From contig VBAC01000002.1 in NCBI GenBank assembly GCA_005883305.1, positions 114,527 to 178,526 of the forward strand: DNA of 64,000 nucleotides, written 5' to 3'. The notes under the pieces were generated by a model, which had not been told where the DNA came from, made no database searches, and was given only the letters and a program-made list of their open reading frames with translations. Each line of letters opens with the position of its first letter. Within the stretch, counting starts at the first letter, position 1. Source of the DNA: Alphaproteobacteria bacterium. Its GTDB lineage: Bacteria > Pseudomonadota > Alphaproteobacteria > Sphingomonadales > Sphingomonadaceae. Positions 16,392 to 23,848 of the stretch are shown one piece after another. The translations under genes were made by a program, and so were the position numbers.

Positions 16392-17187
16392 CCTAGCGCT
16401 CCTGTTGCTCCTCGCAGGCTGCGGCGCCGCGCCTCGCGAGCTTCGGGTGTGCGCCGATCCCAACAACCTCCCCTTCTCCAACGCCGCCGGCCAGGGGTTC
16501 GAGAACCGGCTGGTTTCGCTCGTCGCCGCCGACCTCAAGGCGGAGGTGCGCTACACCTGGTGGGCGCAACGCCGCGGCAACGTGCGCGAGACCCTGAAGG
16601 CGGGCCTTTGCGACGTCATCCCCGGGGTCGGCAGCGAAGTCGACATGCTCGCCACCACCCGGCCTTATTATCGGTCGGCCTATGTCGCGGTGACCCGCGC
16701 CGACCGCGATCTCGCGATCCGTTCATTCGACGATCCGCGCCTCAGGACCTTGCGGATCGGCGTCCAGATGATCGGCGACGACTTTTCCAACACGCCGCCG
16801 GCCCACGCGCTCGCCCGGCGCGGAATCGTCGGCAACGTGCGTGGCTACATGGTCTACGGCAACTACGCCCAGCCCGCGCCCCAGGCCGACATCGTGCGTG
16901 CCGTCGCTAGAGGGGAAATCGACATCGCCTTCGTGTGGGGCCCGGTCGCCGGATATTTCGCCCAGCGCCAGCCCGTTCCGCTCCGCCTCACGCCCGTCGC
17001 ACCGCTGGATGAGAGAAGCGACCAGCCGATGGCGTTCGCGGTCTCAATGGGATTGCGCCGGCGGGAGCCGCAGCTCAAGGCCGAGCTGGAGAGTTCGCTC
17101 GATCGCCACCGGGAGGAGATCAGCCGCCTGCTCGCCGCATACCATGTGCCAACCCTGGCGCAGGCGCCGCGGCTGGACGACGACTAG
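16375..17187 (+). CDS. Quinoprotein dehydrogenase-associated periplasmic binding protein (XoxJ/MoxJ-like)
   Basis: 270 residues with a lipoprotein signal (LALLLLLAGCG) and a type 2 periplasmic-binding fold starting ELRVCADPNNLPFSNAAGQG. The signature VCADPNNLPFS and the later GEIDIAFVWGPVAGYFA are those of the SBP-like proteins found beside PQQ dehydrogenases. XoxJ and MxaJ are thought to help mature or activate the dehydrogenase rather than import a solute, and no ABC transporter is encoded here. Its place at the end of the dehydrogenase-oxidase operon supports the same role. It overlaps ctaG by 17 bp. Confidence 0.88.
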   Translation: MRCRASLALLLLLAGCGAAPRELRVCADPNNLPFSNAAGQGFENRLVSLVAADLKAEVRYTWWAQRRGNVRETLKAGLCDVIPGVGSEVDMLATTRPYYRSAYVAVTRADRDLAIRSFDDPRLRTLRIGVQMIGDDFSNTPPAHALARRGIVGNVRGYMVYGNYAQPAPQADIVRAVARGEIDIAFVWGPVAGYFAQRQPVPLRLTPVAPLDERSDQPMAFAVSMGLRRREPQLKAELESSLDRHREEISRLLAAYHVPTLAQAPRLDDD

Positions 17188-17279
17188 CCCCAATAGGTCT
17201 CGATCACGGCCCAGGCGATCGTGACCGCCGAACCGACGGCCACGAAAAGCGCCACCCAGGGCTCCCAGCGCGCCGTCAC
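17184..17279 (-). CDS. Possible 31-residue single-helix membrane protein
   Basis: A short ORF with GTG start (17279) and a plausible AGAGGTGG ribosome binding sequence upstream. It encodes a peptide starting MTARWEPWVALFVAVG and ending WAVIETYWG: one hydrophobic helix with Trp/Tyr at both ends. Its stop shares the tetranucleotide CTAG with the stop of the upstream binding-protein gene, as at two annotated convergent junctions in this window. It could be a small respiratory-complex subunit, but there is no direct evidence and it may be spurious. Confidence 0.35.
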   Translation of the reverse strand: MTARWEPWVALFVAVGSAVTIAWAVIETYWG

Positions 17280-17453
17280 CAGTCCACCTCTACCATCATC
17301 GGAAATTCCTCGATTGCACCTGAACAACGAACGGTATGCGGACCCGGTTTCGCAGCCGGGAAGACCGGCCGCGATTTCGAAAAATCGTCCTAATCCCCGT
17401 TAAAAACAGGACAATTGCAGGAACTGCACCGGCCGCAGACAAGTAGAGACGCT

Positions 17454-17675
17454 ATGTTCAGGCTCCTTCGGACAAGCGCAATCTTGCTGGCGGCCGTCGC
17501 GCTTCACGCGTGCGACGGCCCCCATGAGGACGCCGGCGAACGGGCGGATGCGCGAAGCGGCGCCACCGGCGGCGCGAGCAGCATCGTCAGCGGCCCGGCG
17601 GAGAAAGCCGGCGAGCAACAAGACCGGGCAGAGGCGCGGCAGCGGGAGAAGGCCGATCACGGCCGCCACCATTAG
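17454..17675 (+). CDS. Small lipoprotein, hypothetical
   Basis: 73 residues beginning MFRLLRTSAILLAAVALHAC, a lipoprotein signal with lipobox ALHAC. The mature part is hydrophilic, with ASSIVSGPAEKAGEQQDRA and a His-rich end. Upstream in-frame ATG codons extend it by only 13 residues and spoil the signal, so 17454 is preferred. The next gene appears to start inside this one or at its stop. The function is unknown. Confidence 0.65.
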   Translation: MFRLLRTSAILLAAVALHACDGPHEDAGERADARSGATGGASSIVSGPAEKAGEQQDRAEARQREKADHGRHH

Positions 17676-19878
17676 CCGCGCGCTCCCGGGCGGGCCCGCG
17701 CTTTGGGGCGGACCTGAATGCACGGTCGCGCGCGTCGGCGGGCGCTGGCGCGATCAGCTCGAGGAGACCGGCCACGCCCGCCGCTTCGACGATATCCGCC
17801 TCATGGCGGAGCTCGGAATCACGTGCGTCCGCTATCCAGTCCTGTGGGAGCGGACCGCCCCCAAGCGGCCCGACAGGTGCAACTTCGCCTGGGCCGATTC
17901 GCGGATCGAGGGGCTCGCGGCGCACGGGATCGAGCCGATCATCGGCCTTCTCCATCACGGTTCGGGACCGGCCTACACCGACCTTCTCGATCCCGATTTC
18001 CCGGCCAAACTCGGCGACTATGCGCTGCGGGTCGCCGAGCGCTATCCGCAGGTCCGGCGCTGGACGCCGGTCAACGAGCCGCTGACCACGGCCCGTTTCG
18101 CCTGTCTCTACGGCCATTGGTATCCGCACCGGCGGGACTATCCCTCCTTCCTTCGCGCCGTGGTCAACCAGTGCCGGGGCATCCGAGAGGCGATGCGAGC
18201 GATCCGAAGCGTCAATCCCGCGGCGGAGCTGGTCCAGACCGAGGATCTGGGAAAGATCTTTTCGACTCCCGCGCTCGCCGCCCAGGCCGCCCACGAAAAC
18301 GAGCGGCGATGGCTTAGCCTCGACCTTTTGTTCGGGCGGGTCGACGGCGCCCACCCCTTCCTCCCGTTCCTGTTCGATGCGGGTATCGGGGAGGAAGAGC
18401 TGGAGTCGTTCGCGGACGGGATCGCGGCGCCCGACCTGCTCGGCATCAACCACTATCTCACCAGCGATCGCTTCCTCGATCACCGCATCCAGCTCTATCC
18501 CTCGCTCGACCCGGGCGGGAACGGGCGCGAGATCTATGTCGATGCCGAAGCCGTGCGCGTGGCGGGCCTGGCCACGGGCATCGGTCCGCGCCTCGGCGAA
18601 GCGTGGGAGCGTTACCGGCGCCCGCTCGCGGTGACCGAAGTGCATCACGGCTGCACGCGTGACGAGCAGCTGCGCTGGCTCGACGAAGTCTGGACCGCCG
18701 CGCGCGCGCTCCGGGCGGACGGAGTCTCGATCGAGGCGGTGACCTTGTGGTCGCTGTTCGGATCGGTGGACTGGCGCTCGCTGCTCACCCGCGCCGAGGG
18801 ACGCTACGACGTCGGGGCCTACGATCGGCGCGGGCTTTCGCCGAGGCCGACGGCGATCGCGGCGGCGGCCCGAAGCTACGCGCGCGGGGAACGGTTCGAC
18901 CATCCCGTGCTGAAGGAAAAAGGGTGGTGGCGGCGCCCGGAGCGGCTTTACGGCTGGTGCAGCGAGTCCCCTTGCCGGGATGCCGAAGGCCGGCCGCTGC
19001 TCATCACCGGGGCGACCGGCACGCTCGGACAGGCGCTCGCGCGCATCGCCGGCCACCGCGGCCTCTCCGTGCGCCTCACGAGCCGGGCGGAGCTGGACAT
19101 CGCCGATCCCCAGTCGGTCGCAGCGGCGCTGCGAACCGTAAAGCCCTGGGCGGTCGTCAACGCCGCGGGCTTCGTTCGCGTCGCCGACGCCGAGCGCGAG
19201 CCGGAGGCTTGCATGGCCGCGAACGCGGCCGGCGCCGGGAACCTTGCCCGCGCCTGCGCCGGTCTCGACATTCCGTTCGTGACCTTTTCGTCCGACCTCG
19301 TCTTCGACGGCCGCCTGGGCCGCGCCTATGTCGAGTGCGACGAGCCTTCCGCCCTTTGCGTCTACGGGGAGAGCAAGCAATGGGCCGAAAAGCTGGTCCT
19401 TGCGGCCGGCGCCCGGGCGCTGATCGTCCGCACCAGCGCCTTCTTCGGGCCGTGGGACCGGTACAATTTCGCCTGGGGCGTGCTCGACCATCTCGCTCGC
19501 GGGGAGCCGTTCAGCGCTTCGGACAGCGACATCGTCAGCCCGACCTTCGTTCCGGATCTCTGCCACGCGGCGCTCGACCTGCTGATCGACGGCGAGACCG
19601 GCATCTGGCACCTCGCCAACCAGGGGGAAACCGATTGGTGCTCCTTCGCCCGCAATATTGCGCAAAAGGCCGGCTTCGATCCCGATCTGGTCTTCGCGCG
19701 GAGCGGGGAGCGGCCGCGCCGGACCGCGCTCGCGAGCGAGCGCGGCGCCTTGCTGAGGCCGCTCGAAGAAGCGGTTGAAGACTATCTTCGCGACGTCGCG
19801 CCCCTCCGCACGGCTCCGCCGCCCCGTGAAGCCGCCGCCTATTCGGCGGCTTCGAGCGTGGTCGGCGCCTCGAAATAG
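17524..19878 (+). CDS. GH1-like glycosidase fused to RmlD-like sugar-nucleotide reductase
   Basis: Two enzyme-like domains in one frame. About residues 57-460 resemble glycoside hydrolase family 1: RRWTPVNEPLTTARF contains the acid/base Glu and LAVTEVHHGCTRD the nucleophile Glu. About residues 490-760 are an RmlD/SDR domain with the nucleotide motif ITGATGTLGQALARI, FSSDLVFDG, YGESKQWAEK (YxxxK) and a C-terminal substrate region. This suggests synthesis or trimming of a deoxysugar-containing glycan. The ATG used here lies inside the lipoprotein gene. No ATG, GTG or TTG occurs later before the homologous part begins, but an ATT at 17671 overlaps the lipoprotein stop. The true start is therefore uncertain. 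The 3' end overlaps the convergent glf fusion by 40 bp. Confidence 0.85.
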   Translation: MRTPANGRMREAAPPAARAASSAARRRKPASNKTGQRRGSGRRPITAATISRALPGGPALWGGPECTVARVGGRWRDQLEETGHARRFDDIRLMAELGITCVRYPVLWERTAPKRPDRCNFAWADSRIEGLAAHGIEPIIGLLHHGSGPAYTDLLDPDFPAKLGDYALRVAERYPQVRRWTPVNEPLTTARFACLYGHWYPHRRDYPSFLRAVVNQCRGIREAMRAIRSVNPAAELVQTEDLGKIFSTPALAAQAAHENERRWLSLDLLFGRVDGAHPFLPFLFDAGIGEEELESFADGIAAPDLLGINHYLTSDRFLDHRIQLYPSLDPGGNGREIYVDAEAVRVAGLATGIGPRLGEAWERYRRPLAVTEVHHGCTRDEQLRWLDEVWTAARALRADGVSIEAVTLWSLFGSVDWRSLLTRAEGRYDVGAYDRRGLSPRPTAIAAAARSYARGERFDHPVLKEKGWWRRPERLYGWCSESPCRDAEGRPLLITGATGTLGQALARIAGHRGLSVRLTSRAELDIADPQSVAAALRTVKPWAVVNAAGFVRVADAEREPEACMAANAAGAGNLARACAGLDIPFVTFSSDLVFDGRLGRAYVECDEPSALCVYGESKQWAEKLVLAAGARALIVRTSAFFGPWDRYNFAWGVLDHLARGEPFSASDSDIVSPTFVPDLCHAALDLLIDGETGIWHLANQGETDWCSFARNIAQKAGFDPDLVFARSGERPRRTALASERGALLRPLEEAVEDYLRDVAPLRTAPPPREAAAYSAASSVVGASK

Positions 19879-22178
19879 CTGCGCCGGCGGGCGTCGATCC
19901 GCCTGAACGTCGCCAGCGCCTGGCCGACCACCTGATCCATATTGTAATAGCGGTAGGTGGCGAGGCGGCCGACGAAGGTCACGCCGGGCTGAGCGAGCGC
20001 GAGCGCCTCGTATTTCTTGAACAGCGCCTGATTCTCGGCCCGCGGAATCGGATAATAAGGATCGCCCTCCGCGCTCGGATATTCATAGGTGACGCTGGTC
20101 CGCGGATGCTGCTGGCCGGTCAAATGCTTGTATTCGGTGATCCGAGTATAGGGAACGTCGGGGGACGGATAATTCACCGTCGCCACCGGCTGGAACCGCT
20201 CCTGCTCCACGATGCGGTGCTCGAAGCGCAGGCTGCGGTACGGCAGCTTGCCGTAGCGGTGATCGAAAAATTCGTCGATCGGGCCGGTGTAGATCAGATG
20301 GTCCGCCGCCGCTTCGCCGACGATGTCGCGATAGTCGGTCGAGAGCAGGACGTCGATCCGCGGATGATCGAGCATCCGGTTGAACATCGCCGTGTAACCG
20401 TCGCGCGGCATCGCCTGATGGGTGTCGGTGAAGTAGCGGTCGTCGACATTTGTGCGGGTGGGAACGCGCGCCGTCACACTCTTGTCGAGAGCGCTCGGAT
20501 CGATCCCCCACTGCTTCAGCGTATAGCCGCGGAAGAAGAGCTCGTAGAGCTCGCGCCCCACCGCCGAAACCACCACGTCCTCCGAAGTCCGGACCGTCTC
20601 CACCGGCTCCGCGCGCGAGGCGAGGAAGGCGGCGGCCTGCTCGTCCGTCTCCAGCGACAGGCCGTAGAGGCGGTTGAGCGTCGTTCGGTTGATCGGGATC
20701 GGCACGAGCTGGTCCCGGACGCTGCCGAGCACCCGATGCTCGTACGGACGCCACTGGGTGAACCTGGAAAGATAGGCGAAAATCTCGTCCGAGTTGGTGT
20801 GGAAGATATGCGGCCCATATTGGTGGATGAGGATTCCGGCATCGTCGAGGCGGTCATAGGCGTTGCCGCCGACGTGCGGGCGCCGGTCGATCAGCAGGAC
20901 GTGGGCGTCGTGCTGGCTCGCCAGCCGCTCGGCGAGAACCGAGCCGGCGAAGCCCGCGCCGACGATCAGATAATCATATTTGCGCGCACGCTTCCCGACG
21001 ATCGCGGGGGCGGCGTGTTTTGCCGCGGCGGCGTCGATCAGCCCCGCCATCCGGGCGGCGGTCGTGTCCCAGCTCAAGTGGGCGAGCTTGAGATCGACCG
21101 CGCTCAGCCAGTCGCCGGGCCCGCGCTTGAGCTCCAGCGCGCGCTCGCAGGCGGCGACGAACTCTCCGGGCGTGTCGGCGATGAACACGCCTTCCAGATC
21201 GCCATAGTGGCGGACGACGTCGGTGATCCGGGTCGAGACCACCGGGCGGCCGCCGGCGAGATATTCAGGCGTCTTGGTGGGTGAAATGAAGCGCGTCGAT
21301 TCGTTGATCGAGAAGGGCATCAGCGCGACGTCCCAATCCGCCAGATAGGCGGGAAGCGAATCGTAATCGCGGCCGCCGGGATAATGGAGGTTGGGGCGCT
21401 GCGGCAGATCGGCCGGATCGATCTTCACGACCGGCCCGAGGATGACGATCGACCAATCGGGCTTCGCATCCGCGAGAGCCGCGATGAGGTCCAGATCCAT
21501 GCGCTCGTCGACGACTCCGTAGAAGCCGAGCCGCGGCCCGCCGATGCCGGCCTGGTCGGCGGGCCGTTCGGCGATCGATCTCGCCTGGTTGAAATGGGGG
21601 CGGTCGACGCTGGAGGGGAAGGGGTGGATGTTGGCGTGGCGGTCCTTCTTGGCCTCGTAGAGGCTGTAGCCCCCGGTGAAGACCACGTCGGCAGCCTCGA
21701 ACAGCTCAGCCTCGAGCGTGGTCAGCTCGGGCGGGGCGAAGCGGAAGTTGGCCAGCTCGTCCATGCAGTCGTAGACGGTGCAGGCGGCCTCGACCTGCCT
21801 CGAAATGGGCAGCATCATCGGGGTGTAGTACCAGCGAATGAACGGGCCGCGCTCCCCGGCGAGGAAGCCGTCCAGCAAGCATCTCAGAACGCCGTTGCGA
21901 TCCGCCGGGGCCAGCGATTCCGGTAAGGAGGGGGTGACCACGATCACGCCGGTTTCCGCGCAGGTCCGGACGCCGAGCGAGGGCTCGTATTCGCCGGAAG
22001 CAAGCTCCGGCTCTTCCCAATAGACGACGCGCCGGGTCCGAGCGAACCGGCTCATCAAGTGCTGCGGCCGCTGAAACACGAAATTCCAGCGCAGGTGGGA
22101 AAAGCAGATGAGGGTCGGGGAGGTGGAAAGAGCGTGGGCGCTCTCGCCCGGCGCGGTGACGTCGGCTGATAGGATCAA
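19839..22178 (-). CDS. glf: Glycosyltransferase fused to UDP-galactopyranose mutase
   Basis: 779 residues in two parts. Residues about 20-395 are a GT4-like glycosyltransferase (LICFSHLRWNFVFQRPQH, then RFISPTKTPEYLAGGRPVVS for nucleotide-sugar binding). Residues about 405-760 are UDP-galactopyranose mutase, with the FAD motif YLIVGAGFAGSVLAERLA, RPHVGGNAYD, HQYGPHIFHT and MPRDGYTAMFNRML. Together they would make UDP-galactofuranose and use a sugar donor in glycan assembly. The only suitable start is a TTG at 22178, preceded by CAGGGG; the first ATG (residue 42) would remove the conserved opening strand. The divergent galE lies 187 bp away and supplies the UDP-galactose that the mutase needs. 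Confidence 0.92.
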   Translation of the reverse strand: MILSADVTAPGESAHALSTSPTLICFSHLRWNFVFQRPQHLMSRFARTRRVVYWEEPELASGEYEPSLGVRTCAETGVIVVTPSLPESLAPADRNGVLRCLLDGFLAGERGPFIRWYYTPMMLPISRQVEAACTVYDCMDELANFRFAPPELTTLEAELFEAADVVFTGGYSLYEAKKDRHANIHPFPSSVDRPHFNQARSIAERPADQAGIGGPRLGFYGVVDERMDLDLIAALADAKPDWSIVILGPVVKIDPADLPQRPNLHYPGGRDYDSLPAYLADWDVALMPFSINESTRFISPTKTPEYLAGGRPVVSTRITDVVRHYGDLEGVFIADTPGEFVAACERALELKRGPGDWLSAVDLKLAHLSWDTTAARMAGLIDAAAAKHAAPAIVGKRARKYDYLIVGAGFAGSVLAERLASQHDAHVLLIDRRPHVGGNAYDRLDDAGILIHQYGPHIFHTNSDEIFAYLSRFTQWRPYEHRVLGSVRDQLVPIPINRTTLNRLYGLSLETDEQAAAFLASRAEPVETVRTSEDVVVSAVGRELYELFFRGYTLKQWGIDPSALDKSVTARVPTRTNVDDRYFTDTHQAMPRDGYTAMFNRMLDHPRIDVLLSTDYRDIVGEAAADHLIYTGPIDEFFDHRYGKLPYRSLRFEHRIVEQERFQPVATVNYPSPDVPYTRITEYKHLTGQQHPRTSVTYEYPSAEGDPYYPIPRAENQALFKKYEALALAQPGVTFVGRLATYRYYNMDQVVGQALATFRRIDARRRSYFEAPTTLEAAE

Positions 22179-22365
22179 GAAATGAAACCCCTGTATTAAA
22201 AGGACTAATCGAGAAAGGCCGAGCCCGGGCCGGAGTTCCCGACGCAGGGGGGTATTTCTTACTAACTCAAATTAACCGTGACGCTTCGTCTTGGAACAGG
22301 GCCGTGCGCATCGGGTTTGCACAGGCCTCAGGCCATTCCGGCCGGAAGTCTTTTCGGGAGCGCAA

Positions 22366-23397
22366 ATGCAGAAAAAATCGCCCGTGCTGGTCACCGCGGG
22401 AGCGGGCTATATCGGGAGCCACGTCGCCCTCGCCTTGCTCGATGCCGGCTGGCCGGTGGTCGTTCTGGACGATCTTTCGACCGGGTTCGAGACGCTCGTT
22501 CCTTCGCAGGCGACCTTCGTCAGGGGAGACGTGGGGGACCGGCAGCTCGTCGGCCACATGTTCCGCGACCATGGGATAGAGGCCATCGTTCACCTCGCCG
22601 GTTCGATCGTGGTCTCGGAATCCGTCGCGCACCCATTGCGCTATTACGAGAACAACACCGCCAGGAGCTGCGCGCTGATCGAGGCGGCGGTCGAGAGCGG
22701 AATGGCGCATTTCCTCTTCTCCTCGACCGCTGCGGTCTACGGCAGCCCCGAGCGCGTGCCGATCTCGGAGACGGATCCGACCAGCCCGATCAATCCCTAC
22801 GGGCAATCGAAGCTGATGATCGAGACGATGCTGGCAGACGCGGCGAAGGCCCACGGATTCAACTATTGCGCGCTTCGCTATTTCAACGTCGCCGGCGCCG
22901 ATCCGCAAGGGCGGTCCGGGCAACTCACCGACTCGGCGACCCACCTGATCAAGATCGCGGCCGAGGCGGCGGTCGGGCGCCGGGCGCATGTCGAAATCTA
23001 CGGCGAGGATTACCCCACGCCCGACGGGACCGCCGTCCGGGACTATATCCATGTGGCCGATCTCGCCGCGGCGCACGTGAGGGCGCTGGAAAAGCTGGTC
23101 GCCGATCCCGGGACGAGCCGGGTTCTCAATTGCGGATACGGACGCGGCTATTCGGTGCGCGAGGTGCTGGATTCGGTCGACCGGGTCGCCGGCCGGCCGG
23201 TCGCGCGCCGGCCCGGGCCACGCCGCGCCGGCGATCCTCCGATCCTCGTCGCCGACAATCGCAGGATCCTCGCGGAGCTTGGCTGGACGCCGCGGTTCGA
23301 CGATCTCGACGGAATCGTCGCCGACGCTCTCGCCTGGGAGCGGCGCCAGCTTCCGGGCGCCGCCGCTGCGGCCGTCCCGCTCACCATGACCAGATGA
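22366..23397 (+). CDS. galE: UDP-glucose 4-epimerase
   Basis: 343 residues of the extended SDR family, interconverting UDP-glucose and UDP-galactose with bound NAD. Features are VTAGAGYIGSHVA, HLAGSIVVSESV, the catalytic Ser/Thr in FSSTAAVYG and YGQSK (YxxxK), NVAGADPQG and DGTAVRDYIHVADLA. The first Gly of the Rossmann GxxGxxG is Ala11 here, which is unusual. The ATG at 22366 is chosen for its GGGAG ribosome binding site; longer in-frame starts lack one. It is divergent from the glf fusion, and a SET-domain gene follows 10 bp later. Confidence 0.93.
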   Translation: MQKKSPVLVTAGAGYIGSHVALALLDAGWPVVVLDDLSTGFETLVPSQATFVRGDVGDRQLVGHMFRDHGIEAIVHLAGSIVVSESVAHPLRYYENNTARSCALIEAAVESGMAHFLFSSTAAVYGSPERVPISETDPTSPINPYGQSKLMIETMLADAAKAHGFNYCALRYFNVAGADPQGRSGQLTDSATHLIKIAAEAAVGRRAHVEIYGEDYPTPDGTAVRDYIHVADLAAAHVRALEKLVADPGTSRVLNCGYGRGYSVREVLDSVDRVAGRPVARRPGPRRAGDPPILVADNRRILAELGWTPRFDDLDGIVADALAWERRQLPGAAAAAVPLTMTR

Positions 23398-23407
23398 AGA
23401 GAGACCG

Positions 23408-23848
23408 ATGCTGCTGTTCGAGACCGAATTGCGACCCAGCCCGATCCACGGAATCGGAGTCTTCCTGCTCGAGCCGGTCAAGGCGGGCGACGTCATCTGG
23501 CGCTTCGATTCGCGCGTGGATCGGGTCTACACCGACTCCGAGATCGCCAGCCTGCCCCCTCTGATGCGGCGCTTCCTGCGCACCTATTCCACCCGCCACG
23601 AGGGGATGAAGGTCTGGATCCTGTGCGGCGACAACGGCCGCCATTTCAACCATTCGGACTCGCCCAACACGATCTCGCGCGGAATCGCCTTCGGCGACGA
23701 CATCGCCGCCCGCGACCTGGCCGCCGGCACCGAGCTCACCTCAGATTACCGGACGATCTGCGACTCGATCCGGCTCGAGGGGTTCGAGTTCGATCGCGGG
23801 GCGCTTCAGGCCGCGGAGAAGATCGACATGGCTTCGAGCGCTGCATAG
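23408..23848 (+). CDS. Stand-alone SET-domain protein
   Basis: 146 residues, consisting almost wholly of one SET domain: RPSPIHGIGVFLLEPVKAG (SAM-binding strand), FNHSDSPNTISRG (the NHS motif) and AGTELTSDYRTICD, whose terminal DY carries the catalytic Tyr. SET proteins methylate lysines or act as small-molecule or protein methyltransferases in bacteria; the target here is unknown. There are no pre- or post-SET zinc clusters. It follows galE by 10 bp and overlaps the 3' end of the convergent PurD-like gene by 43 bp. Confidence 0.85.
   Translation: MLLFETELRPSPIHGIGVFLLEPVKAGDVIWRFDSRVDRVYTDSEIASLPPLMRRFLRTYSTRHEGMKVWILCGDNGRHFNHSDSPNTISRGIAFGDDIAARDLAAGTELTSDYRTICDSIRLEGFEFDRGALQAAEKIDMASSAA

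Noticed and set aside
16375..17187. ABC transporter substrate-binding protein for solute uptake
   Set aside because: There are no permease or ATPase genes, and the sequence and position fit the quinoprotein-associated group instead.
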